Source: Tyto alba
Lineage: Eukaryota; Chordata; Aves; Strigiformes; Tytonidae
NCBI RefSeq assembly: GCF_018691265.1
Contig: NW_024881296.1
Span: 10,447,427-10,511,426 of the forward strand
DNA length: 64,000 nucleotides
Reading direction: 5' to 3'
The position numbers and the translations under genes were made by a program. The number at the start of each line of letters is the position of its first letter. The stretch's first letter is position 1. The notes under the pieces are model-generated. The model was not told the origin of the DNA. It was given only the letters and a program-made list of their open reading frames with translations, and did no database searches. Of the stretch, positions 29,481 to 43,647 are shown in pieces.

Positions 29481-31022
29481 AAGTTACGGTTTCCTACTGC
29501 AAAAGTAGTGAAACATTTAGTCGGAGAGCCCACTCTTTCTCATGCTGGAGCCCTTCTCTTGGTGTTCCCGTACCTGTCGCTTTATGAGGTACCTGGGTTT
29601 CTCCTACCTTTTTCTTTTCTTTCTCTTGTTTTATCATGATCCCTAGACAACGAAAGATCAGGGTTATTTCCGTTGTTCTGCTGTTCCACAGGATATGTGT
29701 TAGATTCTGTATTGTGTTTTCTGTTTTTAGCGAAGCTGCGATTGCTTTAGCAACCTGGTCACAAAATACAGCTCAGTGGCATTGAACCGAAGCAGTATAG
29801 AGTGCCTCTTCTCATTTTTAGGTCCTCAGTAAGCTGAATGCAGTCATGATACTGAAAAAAATACACATAGGAAATTCCAAATGATATTTGACATTTTTTT
29901 TTTCTTAGAATGTATATATTTTGGTTTTCCACATATCCAGGCATTTGGTTTTGTTGCAATCCCAGCCCTTATTCCCTTGAGTTATTAATACCAGCTTTTG
30001 AGAAACACTTTAGAGCGTGAAAAAAAATGGAACTTCAACCATAAACACGCATCTTTCTGCCTCAGTTATCACAGTATTGTGATTTGAATTAGTAAAGCTC
30101 TGTCATCTGTCATCTACCTAGCCAAAAATATTTTTGCATTATTTTCATAATCTCGCCACACTTAGAACATGGACTAAATATCACAAGATCATTACATCAT
30201 TTTCTTAGCATCTGTAGCTCTTTAATACTGTAACTTCAGAATATTTGGTGAAAGGCTTAACGTGCGTTAGTACGATGAAACCCTGGTGTTTATCCAGACA
30301 TCAGACTGGGCAGATATGTAGGATTCCAGGCTACATCTAAACTGTTCTCTGCTGTGCCAAAAATAAAATTTTAATTTGATATGGAGAATAAATTGAGAGT
30401 ATGTAATTTTATTTCACTGCCGTACTACCATATGACAGAAGGAAAGGGAAATTTGCTTTTGAAAGGAAACCTCTCAAATGTTTTGTGGTTTTAATTTTCA
30501 AGGAATAAAATTCAGTTATTGACTTGTGACTGCAACAGTTGACTATACAGAGATTACAGGTAAATGGGGACTTGCTTTGCCTGATTTTTGAACCCCTGTA
30601 AATTTCCATGGAATGTTTTCTAACTTGCTCTACTGCTACAGACACTGATCCCATCGTACACAACTGGCTAGCTTGAACCATAAGTAAGGAAAGGTTGTTA
30701 CTAAATGATCTGGCATGTCTTCATGGCTAAAAGAACTTGCAGTACTTTCTGTTGCAAACCATCAGAAGGTAGCAACATTCTGTGTAGCCTATGTAAAATG
30801 ATTTAGGCTTGCTGATTTTAGAGAAGACTAGTAGAGAACTTCAGAGGGACCTACCAAAGGGCAAACATGCAGCTCAACTCTGGATTTTTAGAGCATTCTA
30901 AGAATTTAGTATGGCTGCTAAATAAGGCAAGTCATGTAATATTGCCTGCTAATTTCTGCCTCAAGCTATTAGTCTGTATAAATACAAACATTTTAGCAGT
31001 ATAAATGATCTTGAATTCCAGC

Positions 31023-31104
31023 TGAAATCCTGACCCTTCAACCTTTTGCTTTCTTTGAAGTCACTGATAGTTTTGCCATTGACTTTGGTGAGTCTAGGAT
31101 TTCA
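31023..31104. repeat. Short inverted-repeat element, 82 bp
   Basis: The ends are perfect inverted repeats (TGAAATCCT at 31023-31031, AGGATTTCA at 31096-31104). The interior also carries opposed GAAGTCA-like and TTGACTTT-like arms. The layout matches a dispersed palindromic repeat seen in amniote genomes that I recognise by sight but cannot name with confidence. A related copy lies at 54758-54840. Confidence 0.6.
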
Positions 31105-33211
31105 TACAAATACTTTAAGTGATTGAGAAGTCAATGTATCCCATGAAACATTGTTCAAAAGGTTAATTTCCCTCACTATTGGCACTTAAAATATTCTTTC
31201 CATAGTGATTTTTTCAGAATAATTTACAGACTTCCTTCATTCCTTCCTGCCTTTGGTCTGCAAAATTTCAGAGCCGTCTACTTTTGCCTATATTCTCATG
31301 CAGGTATGCATAAGGACTGTAGTCAGGTTGCTTCTTAACTTTTTTCTGTATAAGCTAAATAGATCAAGCAGTTCAAGAGAAAGACAAGTTCTTGAGGTTA
31401 TTCTCCTATTTCCTTTGTTTGGTCTCTTTGCTATTCCACCAGCTATAGCTCAAGCCCAAAGATTGTTTTGACTTCTAGTCACCCCTTGAGAGCAAGGTCT
31501 CTTACATTAGTCATTGACCGTGATTACTAAGAGTGTAATGAGAACAGTTCTTTGGGTGAGTTGGAGGCTGCTCAGGAAAGAGTAGCTCTTCCGTAGCATT
31601 GCTGCATGGACTTCACTGAGGATCAATAACTATTTTTAATATCTTTCTTTTTGGTGTTGGTAAAGATATATTTAGTTGCAGTAAGCTGAAAGCAGATTCC
31701 CATGGAAGCCTAAGATACTCTCCTTTCTGGTAGTGTTTCATGAGCCATTAAATTTTCAGATCTATGAGTTAGGCAGTTGTTAACTCACTTCATGTTGACA
31801 CATAAGTAATGTAATGTAAGTATTCTAAATTGCCAACTGGACACACCCAGAGCTCCATTAACTACATACTAACTGGATAAATTGAGAGCGCAAAAGCTAA
31901 GATTCTAAGTTAGATGGCTAATGTAGAGAATATATTTTTTTAAAAAAATGTACATTTGGTATCTACCCTGCTAACTATCAAAAAATATGCAGAGTATTAA
32001 ATAGCTGTATAAAAGTGATATGTCCTTGCCAATATTATGAGGAATGAACTGTGGTCACTTATTCTCAAACCAAATATAATAGCAAAAAAAATCAAGAGGT
32101 TCAGTGGTGGATTAGAAGAATGATTAGAGTGGAATGTGTGTAAGGAAGATGGAAAGATTGGGGACTGTTCAGAGCTGCTTGGGGTCACAGAGTAAGGCAA
32201 ATAGTTCAGAGTTCTCATACAAAAAAGATAGCGTCCTTCTAGGGATGTTAGAATAAGCAATAAATGATTCATACAATAATTGGAATAATTTTAACCTAGT
32301 TTTATTCTTGACTTTGCACTACTTTAAAACTACGTTTCATCTTTGCCAGTGAACTACTAGGTGATTCCAAATAAACCTCTTCCTCCTCCTCTTTCATTTT
32401 GTTGATCTTTATCATTTAGAATGAGCTCCCTAAAGTATGAAAGAAAAATCTTGTCTCTTTGCTTATGGACTTCTCAGAGTTAGCCATGGCTTTGTTTACT
32501 TTGAGCTACTCTAATGAAAATAGATAAGGTGGAGTTAAACCAAAAGCCAGCAAATTTGAGTTCTGAAAAAATCCACACATAATTAAAAGTCTCAGGTAGT
32601 TTGCAAGCTGAAGGCTTGCTTGTATTCCAAGCAAGTCTTGCTAACTTCTTCCAGCTGCACTTAGTAAGAGATGCTACCTTGTTCTGCAAAGTTTGACTTG
32701 CATACGTCCTTTGACTCTCATGGTTATACCATGACTGGTACCACAGTTAGCCTGTGGAACTCTCAGACATAATGTAATTGAAACAGAGATTGAAAAACAT
32801 TAGAGCCTATGTGAATCTAAAAGAAAAATCAAATGCTAACACACAGGAAGCCCAAATTTTATTTCACTTGATTCATGAATACAGAGCTATAAATCAAATC
32901 TGTCTGCAGACAAAATTATACATAATGTCAGATCTACTGCATATGTACCTTGTAGCTGATGCATTTTTGCCATTTGTTTTTATAACATGCACTGTAAATA
33001 CATACCATCATGTAAACATCCAAAAAAATATATTCCTCAGTTATCCTGTTCTAGTAGTCTCCACACCAAAAGTGATATAGTTGATAGGTATGACAAGTTT
33101 CGTTTTGAGAACCTCTAAACAGAATGCCTGTGGCATGCTATACTATCTTAACCAGAAAGTAAAAAAGCTTAATACAAGCTGATATTGAAGTAAAATCCAA
33201 TGTTTTTGTGG

Positions 33212-33237
33212 GTTTTGTTTGTTTGTTTGTTTGTTTT
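33212..33237. repeat. (GTTT)n microsatellite
   Basis: About six GTTT units. Confidence 0.85.
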
Positions 33238-36200
33238 ATAGCAGTAATTTTTTCTGTATAACAGAATTTCTTATATGTACAATATATCCATATAATAATG
33301 ATTAATTTTATATTAAAATCTTATTCTTGAAACATGTTTTAAAAAACCCTCCAGGAACAGGAAGCTTCCCTGAACAGCAAACCCCCTACTATAAGCATAA
33401 AAACCAATAAATTAAAAAAAATAATAGTAGCTTACATGTGCCTTATATGATTTGCATTTGTGTACCGTACTAAGCCATAAGTAGCATTTTGGGAGTTATC
33501 ATGGTAATCCTTTCCAGTTCGTTGAAAATTTTGAATCCTGCCAGTCAATCTTGCGCTTCACATTCACTCCCCAAAGCCCCCAGCCACTGGCAAGTTCATT
33601 GGGACTGTTTGTACTCCACGCACTATAGTTTAAAATAAGCATAATCTGGTAAAATGCCAGTCTTTTCTCAACCTTCCTATATCCCACACCCATGTTTTTT
33701 TCACCTGCCAAATTCAAACAAATCTTATCTAAACAATTAAGATAAGCATTGAAGTACCCTCTATAGTCAAATCAGCAAACCTCTCAAAACCAGAACTGAA
33801 ATACAATCTCTCTAAATTAAACAGTCTACAATGGCAATCATGTTTGTATTTAAACATTTTATTCTGAAAGGATTACAGCATTGGTCTCCATTTTTTTTTT
33901 CCTGCCTAGACAAGAAGGCGACATACTGAGTCAAACAAAATATATTTGTTCTCTAAGAACTGAACTTGCACACTTTTTTTATAAACAAATTGTATAGGTG
34001 TATGAAGTTAGACTTCACATAATCAGTAACTGCTGTCCTTAACATAGTAGGCAATTGTTTGAAATGTACATAATGTAACTGTTGATGTTAACTATGTATA
34101 GGTATACTTAAAATCTACTTATATATTTTGTTGTGTGTGTGTCTGTATATTTATATGTATGTAAAAATGCTCTATTGATACAATTTTATCACTATCTACT
34201 AGGAATGCAATGTTAGGGAATAGGAGTGCTAAGGACAAATGTCTAAAAAATTGAATTCTGCTTAGAAGACAAGAATCGGTACAAAAAGTGATACTATATA
34301 TTGACTCTTCTTGATGAAGTCTCCTACCTCTGTTGCTTCAAATTTTGCAAATGCATATTCTTGCTTAATTGATTCTTATTTTATTGCTTCCCAGAAATGT
34401 ACGTGTATGTTCTTGAAGGTATTTGAAAATTTTAAGTCCTTTAAAAACAACCTGAAGCAACAGCTAACCTTAATCCATGGCTTCTGCTTGGAAATTTTGT
34501 ATACTGTTCTGGTTTCTTACACAAGCTTTAGATCAAGGTGAATTACTGCCTCAGTAAATCTGTGTGCAAGCAGTTCTAAGTGCTGTTTCTTGCCTGTGAT
34601 CCATGCCGTATTTACTTATGTTGAAGATCCAATCTCCATTGTGCTTTGTTCACTTAAAGTTTTCATCCTGAAGTTAGAGTATTTGCTAATAGATAAAAAT
34701 ATCACAAAGGTACTGAGGGCAAGCAGGTAGATAATAACAAAAAATTGTTTTCATTTATGCTAACTCTACCCAGTGCAGCCATCCCCTAGCAGCCCATTAT
34801 CAACAGGGTTTTGTTTCTGCAAGTTTTTCAAGACCAGATACTTCTGTTTAAAAACTATTTTATTTCACTTATTTTCTGAGAATCTTTAAAAATGTTGCAG
34901 TCATGATCCTTGTGTGTTTTGCTGCTGCTCCCATTAGCACAGGGACATTTGGTTTTACCACTGTATTTTCCATATTTATGTAAACAAAATATTTATTTCA
35001 GAGAGGCCCCTTTGGTATTTAACTTTCTGCATTCAGAGATCCTCATTTCTATTATTTGAGATAAAGAAGAAGCCCAAGAGAATACCAGTAGCTGTCAAGT
35101 TGTTGGAAGTATCATAGACAAACACATGACCTTGTGCAGTAGGCCTGTATTAGATGAATGATGCCAATAAGCTCACATGGGAAAAAAAAAAAGAGCAAAG
35201 TATTTCTGAAGTTGTGGGTTTACTGTGTAACCAATAACAGACTGCAGATTTTGCATTTTAGTTAATTTTTAAATATAGATACTAAGTTGGATTTAAATCT
35301 GGGTTTACTTTGCAAGTAGCTTGATATTGCATCGTACCGTAGACTTTATAGCAGCAAAGGAAGCCACTGCACTTTGATGTTCTTCTAAGGCTCTCTTGGC
35401 TCTTTTGTTAATGAGAACATCGAGGCAGATGTTTTTTCTTCTACATCTGAATGGAGTTCAGCTGTCATTCATTCCAAGGAACCTGATGAAATTGTCTACA
35501 CTGAGACTTTATTTTCTGGTTTGCTTGTATTTGCACGTGTGGTGTTCCTGCATTTTCTTCCAAAGATCTGTCAGTGAAGGCTTACATTTTATATTCAGTG
35601 AACAAACAAACCAGTTTTTGTGGGTTTTTTCCCCTTATTTGTTGTCAGAAATATTTCATGCGTTGATCAGGCTATATACTGACTTGTGTTTCTTGTATCA
35701 GAATTTTCCATTGCTTAAGGTTTTGCCAGTATGTTAGTTTTCTAATGATGTTGGGTTTTGACTGTTTGAAGTTTACTACCTGTATGTTACTCTTGGAGCA
35801 GGTATTTTTTTTAACTAAGAAATAATTGTTCGAGGAAGATCATACAATGTGACACATTTGACCTACTCATCTACTTGTGTGCATTTTTTTTTATTCCCAA
35901 TATCCTTTTTAGATATTTTAAAATTAATATATCTCATCAAATTTTAAAGTACAATTACTTGAAAACATTTTAGAAGATTGAATGACTTTTAATGCTACAG
36001 TTCTGCCTCAAAATTATGCAATTTGAGACTTTATGTACAGTTTACGGTTTCTATGTAAGGTTCTTAATAACAACAAAGTCTGCTTTTGTTGTAAGACTGG
36101 TTGATGCCTTTTCTGTTTCTTTCACTCTTCAGTTTGGACTAATATTCCTGGGGTATAGATGGTTTAATTGTTAACATGAAGCAGAATTATGTGGGTGTTG

Positions 36201-37562
36201 GAAGTTAGAAAAAAGTAACATGGAAGTTGTAACCTCTCGATACCCTGTAATCTTTGATGTTAGAGTCAGGTGATGGGCAGAACAACTGTGAAACCCCCAA
36301 ATCTGTACCCCACACAGAACTGCACAATAAGAGCATTGCGATTATCTGCTGTAGAAGTAGGAGATCCTTGATTCAGTGAGGAAGAATCAGTCTGCCTTTG
36401 TAATTTGCTGAAGTGACTATTGTTGCCATTTGATGGAGGAGATGGGGAGTCTTGCAAAGACTCTTGGTGCTCTGCTGGAGAAAGAGAGCAGATGTGAAAG
36501 CAAAAGGCAAAGATGTGCAGGAGGAAAAAGGAGTGGCCTCTTAGACTGAGACTGCTTGGGCTTTGGAGAGTCATGGAGAAGTCAATTATGGTAGAAATCC
36601 GTGCAAAGAACTTGGGTGGGTGGTTTGCTTGTTTGTCTCCCAAAGCAGGGATCTGAGTATAGCAGAGTTGGTTCAGAATTACTTTTGCAAATTTGAGGTG
36701 GTTTTGCTTCAGCTACTGCTTCTTTATGAGGAGTTAAACTGTAACCTGCTAGCAGTCAAGTAAGATTTGGAAATTGATCGGTGTTTTTTTGGGGAGAGAG
36801 CAGTGCTTCTAGGAGGTCTCAGGAAGAACACACTCAATTTAGATGGAGTCTGGAGACAGAAGAGCTTAGGAATCGTACTTGTGAAGGCCAGAGAAATGGA
36901 GTGTGATTTGAAACCTTCCCAGAGAAAAAGGAAGACGCAAACCCAAGATTTGAACTGAATACCACTCTTCTGAAAGTCATTCATAAGTGAGATTGTGTTA
37001 GTGAGAGTTCTGTGACATAAAAGTTTGATCCAAGGGATCAGGTTGATAATTCTTTTTCTTCTTCCTGAAATTCTACTCAGTGGGAAATTTTTAATTTTGG
37101 CCTTTTAATTTTAAAAGGAAATTTCAAAGTTTTGGGCTTGTAAACAGCATAGAGTTTCCAAGCGCTGGGTAGCTGTAGGAAGGTCTCTGTTCTCTAACAG
37201 TTTATGTAAGTGGTACTATTGGTGGATTTAGATTCATAGCCTCAGGCAAGTATAGGTTTGCTGTGCCTATATTGCTTATCAATGTTGTTTTAGTGGTAGC
37301 TGGTAGTTCACATGCTCCTAGATATGTGAAGAACTAACAGTAATAATCTGTCTTGCATAAGAAGTACCTGTATGTTTTTTATTTAGAGTCTTCCTGAGAA
37401 TACAGTGTGCATCTTCCAACTTCCTTCTGGTGTTTTCTCATGCATTTCTTATTCAGGATTTTATTTGCTGGCAAAAACTTTGATCTCATTGGTGGCTTGG
37501 CTACATACTGTGTTCCCCTGAAGACATGTGGGTGGTGATTATTCATTGTGTTGTTTGTTTTG

Positions 37563-37564
37563 TT

Positions 37565-37596
<32 letters not shown>
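37563..37596. repeat. T24-(GT)5 tract
   Basis: Twenty-four T followed by five GT dinucleotides. Confidence 0.9.
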
Positions 37597-37927
37597 TGTT
37601 TTTTTAATTGTGTCTGTGTTCTAAATTGGCTTCTGTGTTTATGGGAGAAGATCCATCTGTTCTCAGAGTTCAAGTATGCCTCTGAATATAGTTGTGTGCT
37701 TTACACTAATCTCACTTTTTTTTTTAGCAGCAGTATTACTGTCCTGTCAGGTGAAGTATCTTCTAAGGTGCCTAGCCAGACTTGCAAATTAACTGATATT
37801 ACTATGTAGTCTTTGTCTCTCTGCATATATTTTATTGTCCTTCCAGTTTGAAACTAGTACCTAAGTTCGCTATGTTATTGTGAGTTTGTGTAATTTATTT
37901 TTGGATTCAATTTATATTGTAGAAAAA

Positions 37928-37954
37928 CAGAATGGAATGGAAACTTCCATTCTG
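37928..37954. repeat. 10-bp perfect stem-loop
   Basis: CAGAATGGAA (37928-37937) and TTCCATTCTG (37945-37954) flank a 7-nt loop. No known RNA class is recognised. Confidence 0.75.
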
Positions 37955-38231
37955 CTAAAACTTCTACATTCTGCAGTTGCATAAGAAAGGTACAATTCCT
38001 GTCCCAAATACACCAGTTTAGATTTCCATGTAGATTGTGACAAAACCAATGAGAATATCAGGAAAATTTAGGATTGACAAGAGGTTCACGAGGCCTTAAC
38101 TTTGGCTACAAATCCTTTGAACTTTTTCCTGCTCTGTCCTTTATAGTGTCAAGCAACCCTTGGCAATTGCTCTTCAACCCCTCTTTTACTGGGTGGTTTT
38201 TCTGTAATCATCTGTTGACCAGCGCTTGCGT

Positions 38232-38253
38232 AAAAAAAAAAAAAAAAAAAAAA
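38232..38253. repeat. A22 homopolymer
   Basis: Twenty-two A. The bases before it are not a recognised retroposed sequence. Confidence 0.9.
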
Positions 38254-39910
38254 GTCATTGATTTGTAGATCCTTTTATTTTTTGTATGTGCATATTTGTG
38301 TGCATACCTGGACATACTTGATTCAAATTTGGTTTAATCATACCTATATATGTGTGATATACATACAATTATATATATGTGCATCAAGTTACTTTTACAG
38401 TATTAAGGCTTGAAACTGTTGCTGGTTTGGTGGGTTTATTGGCAGCAGTGGCAATAGGAGTACAAGAAAACAGCAGAACTATGAAATCTAGAAGGTAAGA
38501 ACTAATGCCTGGGTCTGATGTGATTAAAAGAAAGAGGTCTCTATTAGAGTAAAACCCGATAGGTATTCTTCAGTGCTGTCTTATGAATGTATCAGAAAGT
38601 CTGGATGATGTTCTGTCTATTAAAGATGGTTTCATAGTAGTCAAGACCAGAAAATGGCCATGTCAACTTTGAAACAAAAAGATCACTTGCTAAAATAGTG
38701 ACACAGGTGAAAATATCCAACAACTGCAACGCTATCATGTACCCTTCTCCAGATGTTTGGTTCAAAGTATGCTGGAGTTGTAGCATAGCTCAGAATATTT
38801 TCATAAGAGGACGTTAATGTTTGTCTGCATTTTTCATCATTATTTTGCCACCACATATGGAATCCTTTGGTTAGATTTTTGTGTAGTCATGCTGATTGTA
38901 GGGAGGGGGCATGTTTAGCTAGTAAGCTTGGCTGCATAAGGAAACATAATTGTTTTTATCAGTTCAAATTGCCTAGATAATGGAATTAAATATGCAACAG
39001 TCGTGAATTATTTTGCCAACTATCGTGTTCTGTATGACAGTGCTGTAGTACCGGCAAGGAACAGAAGCTCATTTCCTGATTCCTCATAGTGAGGGGAGCA
39101 AACCTGTGGTAAACATTGAAGCATCCTGGTGGGATACTAGAGTGCTATTTATGAACATATTCATCTTCAGATGAAATATATAGAAATATATTTGTCTTGA
39201 GAGGGAGGGATTTGAAACGTATATACTAGGATCTAATTTCTCCAGGTCCTTGTCTCAGACTGATTTGTTTTAAGCAGCTCCCTGAAGTATGTACACTCTT
39301 CTGCATACCTGTTTTGTTGAAAGTACACAGACCTGGCACCATTGTGTTTGCCAGGCGTTCTCTTATCTCCTTCGAGCGTTCAAACAAAAGTGTTCTATTG
39401 CTCCCTGAGTAATCCGTGGGCGATCTTAACATTGAGCAAAAGTCAGAGCAGGAACTGATGTCATATTTCTTAGTGCGGGAGTTAGTCAGTCTCTGGAAGG
39501 ATAAGGAAGAGGGGTGGAGCAGGCAGAAGGCAGCCACAACTCAAAACAGATAGTTGAAGGGTTGTGAGTGTGTTCATATATGAAAACATTGTGTAAGCAT
39601 AAGAATGCTGAAAAGCAGGGATAATACAAAGTGAGTTTCATAATATATCCTGGTTTTAATAAAGCTGTTTGTATATAGGCTTTGACATGTGTGTTTTCTT
39701 TAAAGTAGAGCTCTCAAACCAATCTAGACCCAGTTTCTGTTTTCATGTTAATTTTAGTCTCCAGTTCTACAGGGCTAATTTGGTGTGTTTTTAAGTGTGC
39801 AGATAGTCCTATTTATCAACAGATATTATTAAATACAAAATATACTACAGTGTCTTGTGGAGATGGCATCTTTAAGTCTGTGTTGCAACAATTCTTACAG
39901 TCAGAGGAAG

Positions 39911-39934
39911 AAAAAAAAAAGGGGGGGGGGGGGG
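39911..39934. repeat. A10-G14 tract
   Basis: Ten A followed directly by fourteen G. This is a quadruplex-prone homopolymer junction. Confidence 0.9.
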
Positions 39935-40878
39935 CTTTAAAATATCCTAAATAATTAGTAGCAGATTTTTACATGTGCCCCCTCCCCCAAAACAAAACAA
40001 AAAACATGTTGCTTCCTGAACTATTAACTGTTACATTGCCATTATCTTTCAGATCCTCTTGATTTCTGGTGAGGGAAAAATGGAAAAAAAAAATTTTGAA
40101 ATACTATTTTTAAAAATATTAGAGAATTTCCAAATTTTTATTGCAGTCCTAAAAGTTAGCTTCGTGCCCAGTTTAGTGATACATTGTAGCCTGCTTAGTT
40201 TAATCAAGATCAACACTTCTTTGTTTATAATTTTCTTATACTGTAACTAAAACTGTGTCTCAGTCCTGGAAAAGGGAAACATGATGAGTCCCAGACTCAG
40301 AGTGGTATCTCTAAATGCTTTAGGGCAATCGGAAACATGTGAGTTTGAATTATATTGTCTGTAGTCTTTAGGTGTATACACAGAATTTCTCTGTGACAGT
40401 TAAGGACATGGATTTATAGGACAAACTAACCTAGTGCTGGGTTTCTATTGCTGATTAATGTTGCAATTTCTAGATCAATCTTGCCTAGGGGATTATTCTA
40501 CTTACTGTACACGTGCACACACTCACAGAACCTATTACAAAAATGTGTACAAAGTAATGAAATTCAAAATAGGAAAAAGACTGGCATAGTGTGATAAAAA
40601 CTACTCATTACCATCACATATGCTCTAGAACAGTATTCTAAATTTCAAGATTTAAAATCTGGATGAGGAAAGTTGGATTTATCTGGATTTAAATTAATGA
40701 TCAATGTGCTTGCAAAAAATATATGAGGTAGACTGAAAGAACTATTTTAAAAATAATTCTTTGTATTCGATGAGAATAAATCTTCGCTAGTTTGCAGAAA
40801 CATTTCCTATGCCTCATGAAATGTTCCTTATACAAGTGAGGAGTCAGGGCTGTGTTCCTAAAAGTGTGCCCCTCTCAG

Positions 40879-40881
<3 letters not shown>

Positions 40882-40918
<37 letters not shown>
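40882..40918. repeat. T37 homopolymer
   Basis: The longest homopolymer in the window, about 600 bp before the FMN2 exon at 41534. Confidence 0.9.
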
Positions 40919-41168
40919 CCCAGGTTAGGTAGATGGAAGTCACTCTCTCTGTACTGTTGAACTGGCTTTTTGACTCTGAAAAAATACAGTATGTGTGTGG
41001 CACCAGAATTGGTTGGGAACAGGAAAGGCATATTTTGTATCTGTACTAAATGTGTCGGCTTAGTGCATAGAAGACTTGACCCTTGTCAGGTGTTTTGAAG
41101 TTAACTGGCTGACTTACGGATTAATCAGTTTAAGACTGAAGCCAGCCAGTGACAGGAATGAGCTTTGT

Positions 41169-41186
41169 TGTGTGTGTGTGTGTGTG
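41169..41186. repeat. (TG)9 microsatellite
   Basis: An uninterrupted TG repeat, likely to vary in length between individuals. Confidence 0.9.
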
Positions 41187-41533
41187 GCTGTGGTGCAGAT
41201 TTACAAATTTTTATAATGCTTTCAGTCAGACCATGAAAGTCTGATGTAAAGCTTATCTCTGATCTCTGGCTACGGCCATACTCGTGGGATCGTGTTTGTG
41301 TGTTTGGGGGGAGGGAGATGAATTCTTTAACACTTGACACCTGGCTCTACCAGGTTTCTTGCCCATAGTCTTAGGAACGGCACTATTCAAGACATTAATA
41401 AAGTTAAAACCCTTAATCTGTATGACCAGTAGGTCATAAAAACTATTGCTGGCTATTGTGCTCAGTCTTTCTTTCACAGCTGGATTATCATCCTTACAAC
41501 TAATTCCTTTTATTTTTGGTCTTTTTTTTATAG

Positions 41534-41595
41534 CTGTTGTGAACTTGGACAACTCCATGGTTGACCTCGAGACCCTTCAAGCCCTGTATGAGAAT
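41534..41595 (+). CDS. FMN2: FMN2 exon: FH2 knob
   Basis: This 62-nt exon supplies the last two bases of an Ala codon and 20 residues, VVNLDNSMVDLETLQALYEN. It ends in phase 0 at AAT followed by GTGAGT. The acceptor is a T run ending TATAG. LETLQALYEN is the conserved helix of the FH2 knob. Met replaces the Val that I remember at this position in human FMN2, a conservative change. Confidence 0.95.
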
Positions 41596-41868
41596 GTGAG
41601 TAGTCAGAGGAAGTCCATATAATGTAGGAATACTGTAAGTCCATGTGAAGGTATTTTTGGTTTGCATCACTAATATTCAGAAAGCTTGTAGAATGTGTCC
41701 TGTTTTGAAGGGACTTTATTTTCCCCCAAAGCAATGAAAATAATAAGCATTTAAATTGGATTAACTGCCATTGTGTATTTTATGTAGTGCATACATTTTT
41801 ATACAAGTAACATGATCAACTTCTAAGAGAAATTGGGTTTGGTCCGTTTTTCTTCTTCTTCGGTGGGG

Positions 41869-41958
41869 CAGTCTTTGGTCAATAGGTATCAGACCTTGCA
41901 CTCCAGGTCTTTGGCTTCACTTCATACCTTCACTAATAAAACAATGCTGTTCAATAAA
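41869..41958 (+). repeat. Dispersed repeat, copy 1
   Basis: This copy shares an ordered set of blocks with 43648-43732: CAGTCTT, GTCAA, TCAGACCTTGCA, then TTCACT, AACAAT and TGTTCAATAAAAAA. Copy 1 has about 8 extra bases in the middle. Similarity stops outside this stretch. The family is not identified. AATAAA near the end would suit a retroposed or LTR 3' end, which is inference. Confidence 0.6.
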
Positions 41959-42117
41959 AAAAATTCTTTTAATAACAGCAGTCATTCCATTTGTGGAACT
42001 CTAGCTTTTAATTATTATAATATCAGAGATTCCTCAAAAATAATTTTAACCCTGAAAGGAAAAGGATTGCTCTAAGTTAATGGAATAAAAAGTGGCATAA
42101 ACTGCCAGGGGCTTCAT

Positions 42118-42151
42118 AAATTTCTGGGACTAATAAATTTCTGGGACTAAT
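42118..42151. repeat. 17-bp tandem duplication
   Basis: AAATTTCTGGGACTAAT occurs twice head to tail (42118-42134 and 42135-42151) with no difference between copies, so the duplication is recent. Confidence 0.9.
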
Positions 42152-43427
42152 CATCAGAGAGTTTTTGACCACTAGGTGTGCAAAATCAGGGATTCAGAAT
42201 ATACTCAGGCATGTTCTAAATCTTTAAAAACCAGTCATGTGGAAAATTCAAAAAGGTGCATCTCGGAAGCATATTTCTGCCTTCAGCTGAGGCCAGTGAT
42301 CATTAGCTCCCTTCTACAAGCACATTGCCTGAATACACGGAGGTCTGACTAGGCATCTCTGGAAAGAGCAAAGCAGCTTTCTAGTTACCCTCCAGAGAAC
42401 CTGAAAACAGGAAATGTAAAACTGTGAGACACAGAATGGCATTGAAGGCCGATGTATGCTATTGTATGGGATTCTTTATTTCTCTCACATTGCAGTTTTG
42501 ATAATATGTAAATTACTTTTGCACCTTTCAGACTTTTGGGGTTTAGACTCTAACTTTTTATGGCATACTCTGGAATGATTTGTTGATTTATGAAATTTCT
42601 CTTAATTAATTTACTTTGGGGCCTGAAGAGACTGAAGAGTAAGCTCTAGTCCACTTCATAGAAAAAAACAAAAAGCTAAACAAAAATCAGACAACTAGGA
42701 AGCACATCTACTTTTATTTCATCCCTGAAGAATTAACTCTCAACACTGCTCAGGAAGATAGTTGTCAAATGGAAAACCTATTCTAATTACCCCCAAAATC
42801 TATATACTTTAAACACTTCTCATCCTTATGCCAGTGCATTTCTGGTTTGGCCTGTGGTTTGTTTGTTTTGTTTTGTTTTTTTTTTTTACATTATTTTTAA
42901 TCTGTTCCCATACGCAGCACAGCTATGACCCATTCCATATATTCTTTAGCACATAAAAAATTAAAGTAATTTTATATATTACATATACATGATCGTGAGA
43001 GATTGTGTTGTGGGAAGTATGGAATAGATACTGTCCTCATGATAGTTTTGCATACTTCCATCTTTTATATTGTATAAGACTTTTTTTATTTTGGTTTTAA
43101 AAAAATAGTCCTCCTATATAGCTAATATACTAATAGAATGCTTTTCAAATGCTTTCTTAATGTTATCTCTCATATACTTCAGAGTTACAGTACAGTGGAT
43201 TACCTGCAAATTTGCATTTCATTAAAATAACCAAATGCTATTGTTTTCCTTTTGTCGTTATCTTCACTGATTACAGAAATTGTCTAGGAAATACTGTCCT
43301 GATCCAGGACAATATCGGAAGTTAATCTCAGGCAAGACTCAAAGTTGGGATGACTATAATGTATTTCCTTGCTTTGAACAGAAGACAGATCAACCCAACT
43401 TGATCACTGTATTTGCCTGGGTACAAG

Positions 43428-43500
43428 AAAAAAACAAAACAAAACAAAACAACAACAACAACAACAAAAAAAAAAAAAAAAAAAAAAAACAAAGACAAAA
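43428..43500. repeat. A-rich tract with (AAAAC)n, (AAC)n and A24
   Basis: AAAAC repeats, then AAC repeats, then 24 A. This may be the expanded tail of a + strand retroposed sequence, but the bases before it are not recognised. Confidence 0.85.
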
Positions 43501-43647
43501 AACCCTAACCAAACAAAAACCCAACCTGTTTATATGGAGAGAGCTTCATAAGGGAACCTGAATTTTTAATCCTGGATCCTCTGTTCGTAAACTTGTGACT
43601 TGAAAGAAGCATTTTTTAAATTGCATTTTATTTTCTGTTTATACTTT

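Noticed and set aside
28363..29533. Several open frames of 190-346 codons over the C/T minisatellite and CpG island, on both strands
   Set aside because: Low-complexity Pro/Leu/Cys or Gly/Arg/Glu sequence open in many frames at once, with no domain or splice support. Explained by base composition.
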